From assembly GCA_017464765.1 (NCBI GenBank), contig JAFTYK010000038.1, positions 1 through 64,000 on the forward strand: a stretch of 64,000 bases of DNA, given 5' to 3'. Under the pieces are notes generated by a model. The model worked only from the letters and a program-made list of their open reading frames with translations, was not told the DNA's origin and did no database searches. This DNA comes from Ruminococcus sp. GTDB lineage: Bacteria > Bacillota > Clostridia > Oscillospirales > Acutalibacteraceae. This document shows, piece after piece, positions 16,621 to 25,080 of this stretch (positions are counted from its first letter, which is position 1; every line of letters begins with the position of its first letter). Both the position numbers and the translations under genes were made by a program.

Positions 16621-18162
16621 TTAGCCTTTAATAATAACAGCGTTTCTGCCATCTAGAATGAGAGTTTCGCCGTTGATTTCATAGTCACCGAGCATAAAGA
16701 CAATCTCGCCGACATTTTTGAGCTTAACTTCCTTCTTCTCCTTTGAAACATTGAAGTAAACTGTGAACTCACCGCGCTTGTAGATAAAGAGGTTGTCGCC
16801 TTTTTCTGCGTGAACAAGCTCGAAATCAGAACCGTTTCTAAGGTCCTCATACTCATGACGTAAAGCGATGAGAGTCTTTAAGTTTTCGTAGATACTGCCC
16901 TTTCTGCCGATATTATTCTCAACAGTAGGCGCATCATCGCTCTTATCAACTGGAAGATAAAGCTTGCTCTCATCTGCTGTTGAGAAACCTAAGTTTTTAG
17001 AAGAATCCCACTGCATCGGAGTACGTGAGCCTGTACGGGAGAAACCTCCTTCTTTTGAAACTAAATCAGTCTGGTATCTCATACCAATTTCATCACCATA
17101 GTACACAAACGGAACACCAGGCATAGTCATCATAAATGTGTGACTCAACTTTATCATCTCTTCAGACATATAGAAAGTAGCTCGTGGCATATCGTGATTA
17201 TTAGTCATAAAGCAAATATAGCCGTTATCCTTTGTAGCAGGATAGTTAACGTTATATTCGCTGAGGAAAGTTGACAAGTCACCCTTAGCACTATCTGAGA
17301 AAAAGCTCTTATTCTCGCCGTCAACAAGATAGCGGAAAAGGGTTGAGTAGCCATTTCCATAGTGATCAAGATAAAAGTCCATGTGGAAACCACCATCGTT
17401 AATTGAACGTTGTGGATTACACCATTCGGAAACGAGCGCACACTCTGGATAATCTTTGTCCATCATCTCTCTGATTCCTGCCCAGATTTTAGATGTAGCG
17501 ATTTTTTCGTCATCGTTTTTAACCAAAGAGTCAGCCATATCAACTCTGAACCCATCAACACCTAAATCCATCCAGTAGCGCATAATGTCTTTGATAAGCT
17601 CTACTGTATTTTTAGCAGCGTCACAGTCACTAGGCATCTGCCAAGCAGGGTGAGTGATATCATAAAAGCCGTAGTTCAAAGCGGGCTGTGATGAGAAGTA
17701 GTTGACAAGGTAGTTTCCGTCACGCTCACAAATGCCGCACATTAATCTGTACTGTGGTGGAGCATCCCACACTGATTTTGTGAAAATATATGTGTCGGTA
17801 TAATCGTTTTTCTCGGCTTTTTTAGACTGCAAGAACCACTCGTTCTGGTCACTTGTATGACCTGGAACCAAGTCAAAAAGCACCTTGATTCCCATATCAT
17901 GGGCAGTACTCAAAAGCTCTTTGACATCGTCGAGTGTTCCGTAGCGAGGTGCTACCTTTTTATGGTCACGAACATCATATCCCGCATCCATAAACGGAGA
18001 ATCGTAAATCGGATTAATCCACAGAGCATTACAACCAAGCTCCTTGATATAAGGAAGCTTCTCTATAATACCCTGCAAATCACCTATACCGTCACCGTTA
18101 GAGTCATAGTAGCTCTGGGGATAAATTTCGTAAAAAACAGCATTTTCTAACCACTTAGGCAT
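16621..18162 (-). CDS. Cytoplasmic GH13 alpha-glucosidase/oligo-1,6-glucosidase type
   Basis: The 513-residue protein has no signal peptide and should act inside the cell on imported malto-oligosaccharides. GH13 regions are in order: YEIYPQSYYDSNGDGIGDL with the metal-binding loop, DLVPGHTS, GFRVDMADS with nucleophile Asp208, ALVSEWCNP with acid/base Glu246, and NNHDMPR with Asp324. A C-terminal beta domain follows. The DSNGDGIGDL loop and length fit the oligo-glucosidase branch, but linkage specificity cannot be read. The maltodextrin permease at 61.5-63.9 kb would supply the substrate. It is monocistronic, with an AAGGAGA site. Confidence 0.88.
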   Translation of the reverse strand: MPKWLENAVFYEIYPQSYYDSNGDGIGDLQGIIEKLPYIKELGCNALWINPIYDSPFMDAGYDVRDHKKVAPRYGTLDDVKELLSTAHDMGIKVLFDLVPGHTSDQNEWFLQSKKAEKNDYTDTYIFTKSVWDAPPQYRLMCGICERDGNYLVNYFSSQPALNYGFYDITHPAWQMPSDCDAAKNTVELIKDIMRYWMDLGVDGFRVDMADSLVKNDDEKIATSKIWAGIREMMDKDYPECALVSEWCNPQRSINDGGFHMDFYLDHYGNGYSTLFRYLVDGENKSFFSDSAKGDLSTFLSEYNVNYPATKDNGYICFMTNNHDMPRATFYMSEEMIKLSHTFMMTMPGVPFVYYGDEIGMRYQTDLVSKEGGFSRTGSRTPMQWDSSKNLGFSTADESKLYLPVDKSDDAPTVENNIGRKGSIYENLKTLIALRHEYEDLRNGSDFELVHAEKGDNLFIYKRGEFTVYFNVSKEKKEVKLKNVGEIVFMLGDYEINGETLILDGRNAVIIKG

Positions 18163-18262
18163 AGTATAAATCTCCTTGATTTAAAATTATACTTTAATTT
18201 TATCACCCGCGACAAAGGGTGTCAATAACGTCACTCATTTTTTGGATACCAAAAACTCACCA

Positions 18263-18291
18263 TTGCAACGGATAAACCTTTCGCATAGTAT
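18263..18291 (+). promoter_or_regulatory. SigA-type promoter of the broken mecA gene
   Basis: TTGCAA (18263-18268), a 17-bp spacer, TAGTAT (18286-18291). AGGAGG follows before the ATG at 18316. Confidence 0.6.
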
Positions 18292-18315
18292 GTATATAAA
18301 AGGAGGGCAAAACCT

Positions 18316-18879
18316 ATGAAAATATCACAGCTTTCACACAATAAAGTCCTTATCTCGCTATGCGATGACGATATGAAAAACTTTGAACTGAAATTTGACG
18401 AAATGGGAATGTGCGACCCTCATTCGAAAAAGATAATTAACAGACTGCTAACTTTAGCCTGCAGTAGCAATAATATAGAAACCGACAATAAAACTATCAT
18501 TTGCGAAGCATTAAAAAGCGATAACGGTTGTGTGCTTTTTGTATAAGTAAAAGAGAAAAACTACAAGCGCAAAAAGTACCGCATAAAGCGTATAAGCGAA
18601 TACCCGTGTTATAAATTCTCTGACGCAGAAACTATGCTCACTGCTTTTGAAAAACTCTACAATCTTGATGCACTGTACTATAACAACTCAGCCTATTTTT
18701 ACGCTGGCAGATACTACCTTGTTTTTGATTATCCGATAGTATCAAAAAAAGCAGAGCAAGTACTTTTGGAATTCGCAACGAAAACTAAAGGCAGCAAAAC
18801 CTTTATTGCTCGCCTTAATGAAAGCGGAAAAACTCTATCAAACGGAAATGCAATAGTCCACATCGGAAGTTCACTTTAG
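18316..18879 (+). pseudogene. mecA: Adaptor protein MecA, interrupted by an in-frame TAA
   Basis: One continuous reading frame of 188 codons is split by TAA at 18544-18546, after 76 residues. The first part (MKISQLSHNKVLISLCDDDM ... IICEALKSDNGCVLFV) matches the N-domain of clostridial MecA, which binds substrates. After the stop the same frame continues with a Lys/Arg linker and the C-domain (YKFSDAETMLTAFEKLYNLDALYY ... ARLNESGKTLSNGNAIVHIG), which in the family docks on ClpC. Everything except the stop looks conserved: promoter, AGGAGG, frame and domain order. It could be a recent nonsense mutation, a sequencing error, or a site of readthrough. A separate C-domain start at ATG 18634 has no good ribosome site. 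The family call rests on pattern similarity. Confidence 0.72.
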
Positions 18880-18881
18880 TA

Positions 18882-18910
18882 TTGAAAATGAACATTTCGG
18901 GAAGTATAAT
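18882..18910 (+). promoter_or_regulatory. SigA-type promoter of the MBL hydrolase gene
   Basis: TTGAAA (18882-18887), a 17-bp spacer, TATAAT (18905-18910). It begins three bases after the mecA stop codon. Confidence 0.75.
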
Positions 18911-18943
18911 AGTAAAGTAATCCAAAAACTCAAGGTGAAGAAA

Positions 18944-19822
18944 ATGTTCGAACTTATTAAAGTTACTGATAGTTGTTACTATATAGAAAGCCCATCAAAG
19001 GTCGGAATATACAAGCAAAATGAAGATGATGTGTACCTCATCGACTCAGGTTCTGACAAAAACTCTGCTAAAAAAACGCTGAAAATCTGTAATGAACAAA
19101 ACTGGAATATAAAGGGCATCATCAACACACACGCCCACGCTGACCACATCGGCGGTAACGCTTACATTCAAGAAAAGACGGGTTGTGACATCTTCTGTAG
19201 CGAAATTGACAGACCATTTATTGAGTATCCAATAATCAATCCGCTTCATATTTATGGAGGATATATTCCTAGAGAAATGGAGCATAAATTCTTTCTCGCT
19301 GAGAAAAGCAAGACTAAAAGTATTAATTCAGAAGATTTCCCATCTGAGCTTAAAACCTACGATATTTCTGGTCATTCGCTCGGTATGATAGCGATAGTTA
19401 CTCCAGATAACACAGCTTTTGTTGGAGATATTGTATCAAGCGAAGAGATTATTAAAAAGTATGGTATAACCTATCTTCTAGATATAAAAAAACATTTGGA
19501 GTCTTTAAACTTCGTGGAAAACATGGAAGCTTCTATGTTTATTATGTCGCACGTTGACACTGTTGACGATATTAGACCACTGATTAAGCTCAACCGTGAC
19601 AAAATTTACGAGATTTGCAATAAAGTACTCGAATTAGCTACAGAACCCATTACGTTCGAAGTATTACTGCAAAAGCTGTTTTCTCACTACGACCTTAAAA
19701 TGAGTATACGTCAGCATTCACTTGTAGGAAGTACAGTTCGTTCATATCTAAGCTATCTAAAAAACAAGGGTGAAATCGACGTTGTTATAGACGATAATTT
19801 AATACTCTGGAAAACAATATAA
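18944..19822 (+). CDS. MBL-fold metallo-hydrolase with C-terminal winged-helix-like domain
   Basis: The product has 292 residues from ATG 18944, with AAGGTGAAG upstream; the GTG within that site is not used. The zinc-binding signature THAHADHIGG lies near residue 62. Later ligands appear in SGHSLGMIAI, VGDIV and MSHVD. The last 75 residues (FEVLLQKLFSHYDLKMSIRQH and following) form a winged-helix-like tail, as in LACTB2-type beta-lactamase-fold hydrolases. Reactions in this family are diverse (thioesters, phosphodiesters, lactones), so none is assigned. Single gene with its own promoter and terminator. Confidence 0.83.
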   Translation: MFELIKVTDSCYYIESPSKVGIYKQNEDDVYLIDSGSDKNSAKKTLKICNEQNWNIKGIINTHAHADHIGGNAYIQEKTGCDIFCSEIDRPFIEYPIINPLHIYGGYIPREMEHKFFLAEKSKTKSINSEDFPSELKTYDISGHSLGMIAIVTPDNTAFVGDIVSSEEIIKKYGITYLLDIKKHLESLNFVENMEASMFIMSHVDTVDDIRPLIKLNRDKIYEICNKVLELATEPITFEVLLQKLFSHYDLKMSIRQHSLVGSTVRSYLSYLKNKGEIDVVIDDNLILWKTI

Positions 19823-19830
19823 GAAATAAA

Positions 19831-19864
19831 AAAAGGAGCAATCACGTAAATGATTGCTCCTTTT
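19831..19864 (+). terminator. Terminator of the MBL hydrolase gene
   Basis: A 14-bp stem, AAAAGGAGCAATCA with TGATTGCTCCTTTT. Confidence 0.88.
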
Positions 19865-19914
19865 AGTTTGTTTTGGTACTGACACACGTGAACGACCACT
19901 GGTGCCACTACAAT

Positions 19915-20724
19915 TTATAATTCAATTTTAAAAAGCTTCTGAACGTTTTTTGAGAAGATAATTTCGTTTTCTTCGTCGGTTAGTCCGATTGCCATAAAAC
20001 GCTCAATCTCTTCGCTAGGGTCCCACATAGGGTAATCAGTTGCGAAAAGTACGTGTTCGGCACCGTAGGTACGGACAACCTTTTTCGCGGCTTCAGGAGT
20101 TATCGCGTAAAGGCTAGAAGAACAATCAACGTAGAAATTAGGGATATCCTTATACACGTTACACGCGTCTTCCCACATAGACCACCCGCCGAAATGTGCG
20201 CCGATTACAACTAAATCTTTATACTTTTTAAGCACTGGTAAAAGTCGGTTAGGATTAGAGTAATCGTAACGATTATCTCCCGTATGCATTAAAATCGGCA
20301 GACCCTTTTCCTGACATAAATCGTAGATTTTCAAGCATCTTTCGTCATCAATTGCGAACTGCTGAATATCAGGGTGAAGCTTAACACCCTGCAATCCTAA
20401 AGAGATAAGGTGTTCAACATCTCCCTCTTGATCCTCACTATCAGGGTGGAGTGTGCCAAGGCCTGTTAAAAGTCCTTTATGCTCTTCAACACTTCTTGCT
20501 ATAAACTCGTTGATAGACTTCACCTGATGAGGAGTAGTCGCAACCGACTGAACTATAAAATGATCAACACCAGCCTTCTTACCTCTGCTTAACAAATCCT
20601 CAATAGTACCTTCGCATTTTGAAACGATGTCGTAAAAACGGTCAGTACCGCCCACCGCTTTTGAGGCAATTTTTTCGGGATATATATGACAATGTGAGTC
20701 AATAACAGTAAAATTCTTATACAT
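19915..20724 (-). CDS. Amidohydrolase-family (TatD/ACMSD-like) metal-dependent hydrolase
   Basis: The product has 269 residues. The N-terminal DSHCHIYP supplies the H-x-H metal pair of amidohydrolase TIM barrels. Further likely ligands are PILMHTGDN, VIGAHFGG and the late ATDYPMWDP aspartate. This set is seen in the amidohydrolase_2 group of decarboxylases and hydrolases. The start codon overlaps the stop of the upstream acyl-CoA synthetase fusion gene by one base (TAATG), so the two are translationally coupled in the Leu T-box unit. The substrate is unknown. A role in processing the upstream enzyme's product or precursor is inference. Confidence 0.8.
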   Translation of the reverse strand: MYKNFTVIDSHCHIYPEKIASKAVGGTDRFYDIVSKCEGTIEDLLSRGKKAGVDHFIVQSVATTPHQVKSINEFIARSVEEHKGLLTGLGTLHPDSEDQEGDVEHLISLGLQGVKLHPDIQQFAIDDERCLKIYDLCQEKGLPILMHTGDNRYDYSNPNRLLPVLKKYKDLVVIGAHFGGWSMWEDACNVYKDIPNFYVDCSSSLYAITPEAAKKVVRTYGAEHVLFATDYPMWDPSEEIERFMAIGLTDEENEIIFSKNVQKLFKIEL

Positions 20725-23249
20725 TATGCAGTCTCCACACTATCAGCTTTCTGGAGTCCAAGCTTCTCAACTGCTTGTTCACGCATCTTGTACTTCATAA
20801 TTTTACCTGCGGCATTTGTAGGGAATGAAGTTACAAAATCGATGTAGCGAGGGACTTTATGTCTAGCCATATTAGCGAGGATATACTCTTTCATTTCAGC
20901 TTCGGTCATTGTTTCTCCGTCTTTAAGGATAATACAAGCCATGATTTCCTCACCGTACTGTTCATCAGGAACACCGATGACCTGTACATCAGAAACCTTT
21001 TCGTGAGTATAAATAAACTCCTCAATCTCCTTAGGATAGATATTCTCACCACCACGGATAATCATATCTTTAAGTCTACCTGTAATGCGATAATTGCCTT
21101 CTCTTGTCTTACAAGCGAGGTCACCTGTATGCAACCAGCCGTCCTTATCAATAGCCGCAGCAGTAGCTTCAGGCATTTTGTAGTAGCCTTTCATGATGTT
21201 ATAGCCACGAGCTAAGAACTCACCAGGAACATCATAGTCACATTCTTCGCCTGTTTCAGGGTCAACGATTTTACATTCGATTTCAGGGAGCGCACGACCA
21301 ACAGTAGAAACTCGCACTTCAATAGGGTCATCGGTCGAACTCATTGTACAACCAGGAGAAGCCTCTGTCTGACCATAAACGATAGTGATTTCTTTCATAT
21401 TCATTTTATCGACAACGTCCTGCATCACAGAGATAGGACAAGGTGAGCCTGCCATAATACCTGTACGCATATAGGAGAAGTCAGTTTTTTCGAAGTCCTC
21501 GTGTTCAAGCAAAGCGATGAACATTGTAGGTACACCGTGGAACGCGGTGATATGCTCGTTATTGATACAAGCGAGCGCAGGCTTCGGTGAAAAATACGGA
21601 AGCGGTAAAAGTGTTCCTCCGTGGGTCATAGTCGCTGTCATAGCGAGTACCATACCAAAGCAGTGGAACATCGGAACCTGAACCATCATTCTGTCAGCAG
21701 TTGAAAGGTCCATTCTGTCGCCGATACATTTACCGTCGTTTACAATGTTGTAGTGAGTGAGCATAACACCCTTAGGAAAGCCTGTAGTACCTGATGTGTA
21801 CTGCATATTACATACATCATTTTTATCAACTAAAGCCGCCATACGGTGAACTTCGGAAAGCGGAACTTTATTTGCAAATTCGAGAGCCTGATTCCAAGTC
21901 ATACAGCCTTTCTGCTTAAAGCCTACTGTGATAACATTTCTAAGGAAAGGCAAACGCTTTGAGTGAACCTGTTCGCCCTCTTTTGTGTTCTCGAGTTCAG
22001 GACAGAGTTTAGCAACTATATCTCCGTAGTTAGTGTCCTTAGCGCCCTGTGTCATAATGAGAGTATGAGTGTCAGACTGACGGAAAAGATACTCAGCTTC
22101 ATGAATTTTATACGCTGTATTGACGGTTACTAAGATAGCACCGATTTTTGTAGTAGCCCAGAAAGCGATATACCACTGTGGTACGTTAGAAGCCCAAACA
22201 GCTACCTTTGTGCCTGCTTTTACACCCATAGCAATCAAAGCGCGAGCAAAAGTATCTACGTCATCTCTGAATTCACTATATGTTCTTGTGTAGTCTAAAG
22301 TTGTGTATTTAAACGCATACTGGTCAGGGAACTCCTCAACCATTCGGTCAAGTACGTCTGCAAAAGTAGCGTCGATAAGCAAATCTTTTTTCCACACATA
22401 TTTTCCTGTGTGGCGTTTATTAGAATAGAGAGTTTTCTTGTTCTTCGATGTATCATCGAACTGCTTCATGAACTCTTTGTACTGAGCAAAAATGATTTCC
22501 ATATCATCGAGCTCTTCACACCAGCTTGGGTCCCAAATAAGAGAAATATATCCGTCGTAGTTGACTGAACTTAAAGCAAGCATCATTTCTTTAATAGGAA
22601 GGTCGCCCTCACCAGCTAAGCAATATTCAACCTTACCATCAACCTTTTTAGCGTCAGAAAAATGAACGTGCTTAACATAAGCGCCCAAGTTTTTGATAAC
22701 CTGACCCGGATTTTCGCCGCATGTAAAGTAAGCGTGTGAAAGATGCCAAAGAGCAGCTACGTTATCGCTCGCAAAACTGTCGAGTACTTCACACAAAGCT
22801 TTTGTATTAGCATAAAGGCCTGATGTTTCTAAAAGTAAGATAACTTTATTTTGTACAGCTAAATCGTGAACGCTTGCAATAACCTTTTTCACCTGAGCTG
22901 TTGCACTTTCTTTATCGTCACTATCTTTAGCACGTAAGCGTATATGAGGGATTCTAAGGTTTTTTGCAATTTCGATACAACGCTTGATTTCTTCGATAAC
23001 GTCACTTTCGATGTCAGCGTCAGCGATATCAGCAACTACGTCGATACAAGGAATTTCGAGCTTTTTCTCGAAAAGTCTGCGCAAAGTAGCTGCTGCTGTA
23101 TAATCGTGGAAAGCACCGTCCTTCTCAGTAAAAAGGCGGTTATAGATATTATGAAGCTCTATACCTTTGAATCCGATATAGTTAGCCGCTTCGCAAAAAT
23201 CCTCAAACTGACTGTTGTGCCAACCTTTTGTTGAAAATGAAAGCTTCAT
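20724..23249 (-). CDS. Fusion of TIM-barrel sugar isomerase-like domain and AMP-forming acyl-CoA synthetase
   Basis: The product has 841 residues. Residues 1 to about 275 form an AP-endonuclease-2/xylose-isomerase-like TIM barrel (MKLSFSTKGWHNSQFEDFCE; HIRLRAKD; LLLETSGLYANT; YVKHVHFSDAK). Residues about 295-840 are a complete acyl-CoA synthetase: P-loop MQYTSGTTGFPKGVMLTHYN, VYGQTEASPG, GWLHTGDLACK, RLKDMIIRGGENIYPKEIE, and the C-terminal catalytic lysine in AAGKIMKYKM. The synthetase activates a carboxylic acid as acyl-AMP and then acyl-CoA. The gene starts three bases after the LeuA-like gene and falls under the Leu-type T-box, which suggests isovalerate as substrate (inference). The barrel's substrate is unknown. 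I see no frameshift that would split the fusion. Confidence 0.88.
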   Translation of the reverse strand: MKLSFSTKGWHNSQFEDFCEAANYIGFKGIELHNIYNRLFTEKDGAFHDYTAAATLRRLFEKKLEIPCIDVVADIADADIESDVIEEIKRCIEIAKNLRIPHIRLRAKDSDDKESATAQVKKVIASVHDLAVQNKVILLLETSGLYANTKALCEVLDSFASDNVAALWHLSHAYFTCGENPGQVIKNLGAYVKHVHFSDAKKVDGKVEYCLAGEGDLPIKEMMLALSSVNYDGYISLIWDPSWCEELDDMEIIFAQYKEFMKQFDDTSKNKKTLYSNKRHTGKYVWKKDLLIDATFADVLDRMVEEFPDQYAFKYTTLDYTRTYSEFRDDVDTFARALIAMGVKAGTKVAVWASNVPQWYIAFWATTKIGAILVTVNTAYKIHEAEYLFRQSDTHTLIMTQGAKDTNYGDIVAKLCPELENTKEGEQVHSKRLPFLRNVITVGFKQKGCMTWNQALEFANKVPLSEVHRMAALVDKNDVCNMQYTSGTTGFPKGVMLTHYNIVNDGKCIGDRMDLSTADRMMVQVPMFHCFGMVLAMTATMTHGGTLLPLPYFSPKPALACINNEHITAFHGVPTMFIALLEHEDFEKTDFSYMRTGIMAGSPCPISVMQDVVDKMNMKEITIVYGQTEASPGCTMSSTDDPIEVRVSTVGRALPEIECKIVDPETGEECDYDVPGEFLARGYNIMKGYYKMPEATAAAIDKDGWLHTGDLACKTREGNYRITGRLKDMIIRGGENIYPKEIEEFIYTHEKVSDVQVIGVPDEQYGEEIMACIILKDGETMTEAEMKEYILANMARHKVPRYIDFVTSFPTNAAGKIMKYKMREQAVEKLGLQKADSVETA

Positions 23250-23252
23250 TTC

Positions 23253-24632
23253 TTACGCCTCCTCGTAAACAATCTTGTTAACTGCGTTTAAGTATGCTCT
23301 TATACTAGCGCCCATAATGTCGGTAGAAATACCGTTACCGCTATAAAGCTTTGAGCCGTTTCTAAGTTTAACAAGTGCTGAACCCATAGCCTCTTTACCC
23401 TGTGTTACGGACTGAATCTGGAAATCGTCTAACTCGTAGTGGTGGCCGACAATCTGATCAATAGCTAAGAAAGAGGCGTCAACAGGACCGTCGCCGATAC
23501 ATATACCCTGTAACTGCTCACCGTCTTTTTCCAAAGTAATCTGAGCAGTGGAGTTGATGATGTTACCATTGTTGATAACATAAGAAACGAGCTTGTAGGT
23601 AGCAGGAACCTGAAGCGCAACTGATGCAACGATAGCATCGAGTTCTTTAGCGCCAACGTTTTTCTTCTCAGCAACTCTTAAGAATTCTTCGTAAACTTTA
23701 GCTTCATCTTCTTCGGATAAATCGTAGCCGAGCTTTTTGACAGCAACAGCGATATCGTCTTTAGTATCCTTAACATCTAAATGGATAGAAGTTTCATCAG
23801 CGTCTGTGAGAGTTACTGCGGCGTTTTCATTGTTAGCGTTCTCGGCGATACGGTTAATCTGCTTTACGATTCTGTGAAGCTCTGTGAAACGGATATTGGA
23901 GTAGAAGCCGTAGGAATCACCACAGTTTTTAATCATAGTAGCGAATGTTTCCAGCGGAACGCAATCTCCGTCTACTGTAGTCTTTACGATATCAACGCCG
24001 TTTTGAACAGATAAAATAGCCTGAGCAATAGCAAGACCGTTTTTATCATCACACTTAACACCAACAGGAACGTCGGCTTTCTTAGAAATCTTCTTAGCGA
24101 AATCTGCGAAATCATCAGGAAGCATTGATGAAGCTGAATCGCAAACTGAAATAGTTGTTGCGCCTGCTTCAACAGCGGCCTTTACTACGTCTTTGAGAAA
24201 GTCTTTTTCAGCACGTGTTGCGTCAACTGCACAAAATTCTACGTTATCACAACTCTCTTTAGCTGTTTCAATGCACTTTTTAACGTATTCAATCATCTTA
24301 GCATTCTTTTTGTGGAGATTATACTCCATCAAAGCAGGAGAAACAGGAAGCTCAATTCTGATACAAGGATGAGCTGTGTTAGAAAGTGCTTTTTTAGCGT
24401 TCTCAATGCTCTCTAAGGTTGAGCCTGCCGCTACGGAAATAACGCTCTTCTTAACGAATGATGCTACTGTGCGAACAAAAAGAATGTCTGTTCTTTCATT
24501 TATAATTTCAGGTAGTTCAATAGTGTCAACACAAAGTCGCTCGAGCTGTCTAGCGATTTCAAGCTTCTCTTTAAAGCTGAAGTGGCTGTTTTCTTTGCAT
24601 AAAGTTGTGTCAGCAATTCTGATCTGTTTCAT
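23253..24632 (-). CDS. LeuA-like protein with degenerate catalytic HMGL domain
   Basis: The product has 459 residues from MKQIRIADTTLC, with an AGAGAGGTAG site. It keeps the layout of 2-isopropylmalate synthase: an HMGL-like TIM barrel (1 to about 275), a linker, and a LeuA dimerisation/leucine-sensing domain at the C-terminus (PATYKLVSYV, GDGPVDASFLAID, GSALVKLRNG, GNGISTDIMGASIRAYLNAVN). The catalytic signatures are altered: DTTLRDGEQ reads DTTLCKENSH, and the metal-binding H-x-H-N-D reads KCDDKNG. Canonical IPMS chemistry is therefore doubtful. It may do a variant aldol reaction or act as a leucine-responsive regulatory protein. A leucine-type T-box precedes it. Confidence 0.82.
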   Translation of the reverse strand: MKQIRIADTTLCKENSHFSFKEKLEIARQLERLCVDTIELPEIINERTDILFVRTVASFVKKSVISVAAGSTLESIENAKKALSNTAHPCIRIELPVSPALMEYNLHKKNAKMIEYVKKCIETAKESCDNVEFCAVDATRAEKDFLKDVVKAAVEAGATTISVCDSASSMLPDDFADFAKKISKKADVPVGVKCDDKNGLAIAQAILSVQNGVDIVKTTVDGDCVPLETFATMIKNCGDSYGFYSNIRFTELHRIVKQINRIAENANNENAAVTLTDADETSIHLDVKDTKDDIAVAVKKLGYDLSEEDEAKVYEEFLRVAEKKNVGAKELDAIVASVALQVPATYKLVSYVINNGNIINSTAQITLEKDGEQLQGICIGDGPVDASFLAIDQIVGHHYELDDFQIQSVTQGKEAMGSALVKLRNGSKLYSGNGISTDIMGASIRAYLNAVNKIVYEEA

Positions 24633-24930
24633 AATATCTACCTCTCTTTGAAAAATCAAAAATAAAAAGTCCCCAAGGCTAATGCCTCAGGGACGAATAA
24701 ATCGCGGTACCACCCTGTTTGCCGAAAAATCGACCAACTTAGTAAGACTCCAACAAGCCTTTTGCCATGGTAACGGGGCATGCCGTAATCGCTTAATAGC
24801 TTCAGCGATTCTGCTCCAAAATGAGACTTCTTTGACCGTTTTTACTGCCTTTCACCAACCGACAGCTCTCTGAAAAAAACTTGGACAAAAAATAATTTCT
24901 TCATCGCATTTAATAAAAAAAGATTGTTAC
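24633..24930 (-). ncRNA. T-box leader, leucine specifier (CTC)
   Basis: On the minus strand the leader shows the stem I start AGAGAGCTGTCGGTTGGTG, the T-box core TGGTACCGCG (24703-24712), and a terminator GTCCCTGAGGC/GCCTTGGGGAC followed by TTTTTATTTTTG (24669-24694 plus the T tract). Placing the specifier ten bases before the end of the conserved GAGC, as in the well-studied glyQS leader, gives CTC at 24823-24825, a leucine codon. Uncharged tRNA-Leu should then favour the antiterminator and expression of the three-gene unit downstream. Confidence 0.9.
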
Positions 24931-24931
24931 T

Positions 24932-24960
24932 AATATAGCACACAGACTTTGAGATGTCAA
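24932..24960 (-). promoter_or_regulatory. Consensus SigA promoter of the Leu T-box unit
   Basis: On the minus strand TTGACA (24960-24955), a 17-bp spacer, TATATT (24937-24932). Confidence 0.8.
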
Positions 24961-25038
24961 CAAATTTATGTTAATTTTTTCACTTTGACGATTTAAATCC
25001 TGAATGATGTTTGTCCGTATGTAAAAAATGCTAAAATA

Positions 25039-25061
25039 AAGGCTCCCAAAAGGGGAGCCTT
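25039..25061 (-). terminator. Terminator of the sigma/anti-sigma unit
   Basis: AAGGCTCCC pairs with GGGAGCCTT. The minus strand then reads TATTTTAGC. Confidence 0.75.
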
Positions 25062-25080
25062 GTGGAATACCACATCACTT

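Noticed and set aside
18634..18879. Independent small gene
   Set aside because: It is in the same frame as the preceding 76-residue product and continues the MecA domain order, so it is treated as the second half of a broken gene.
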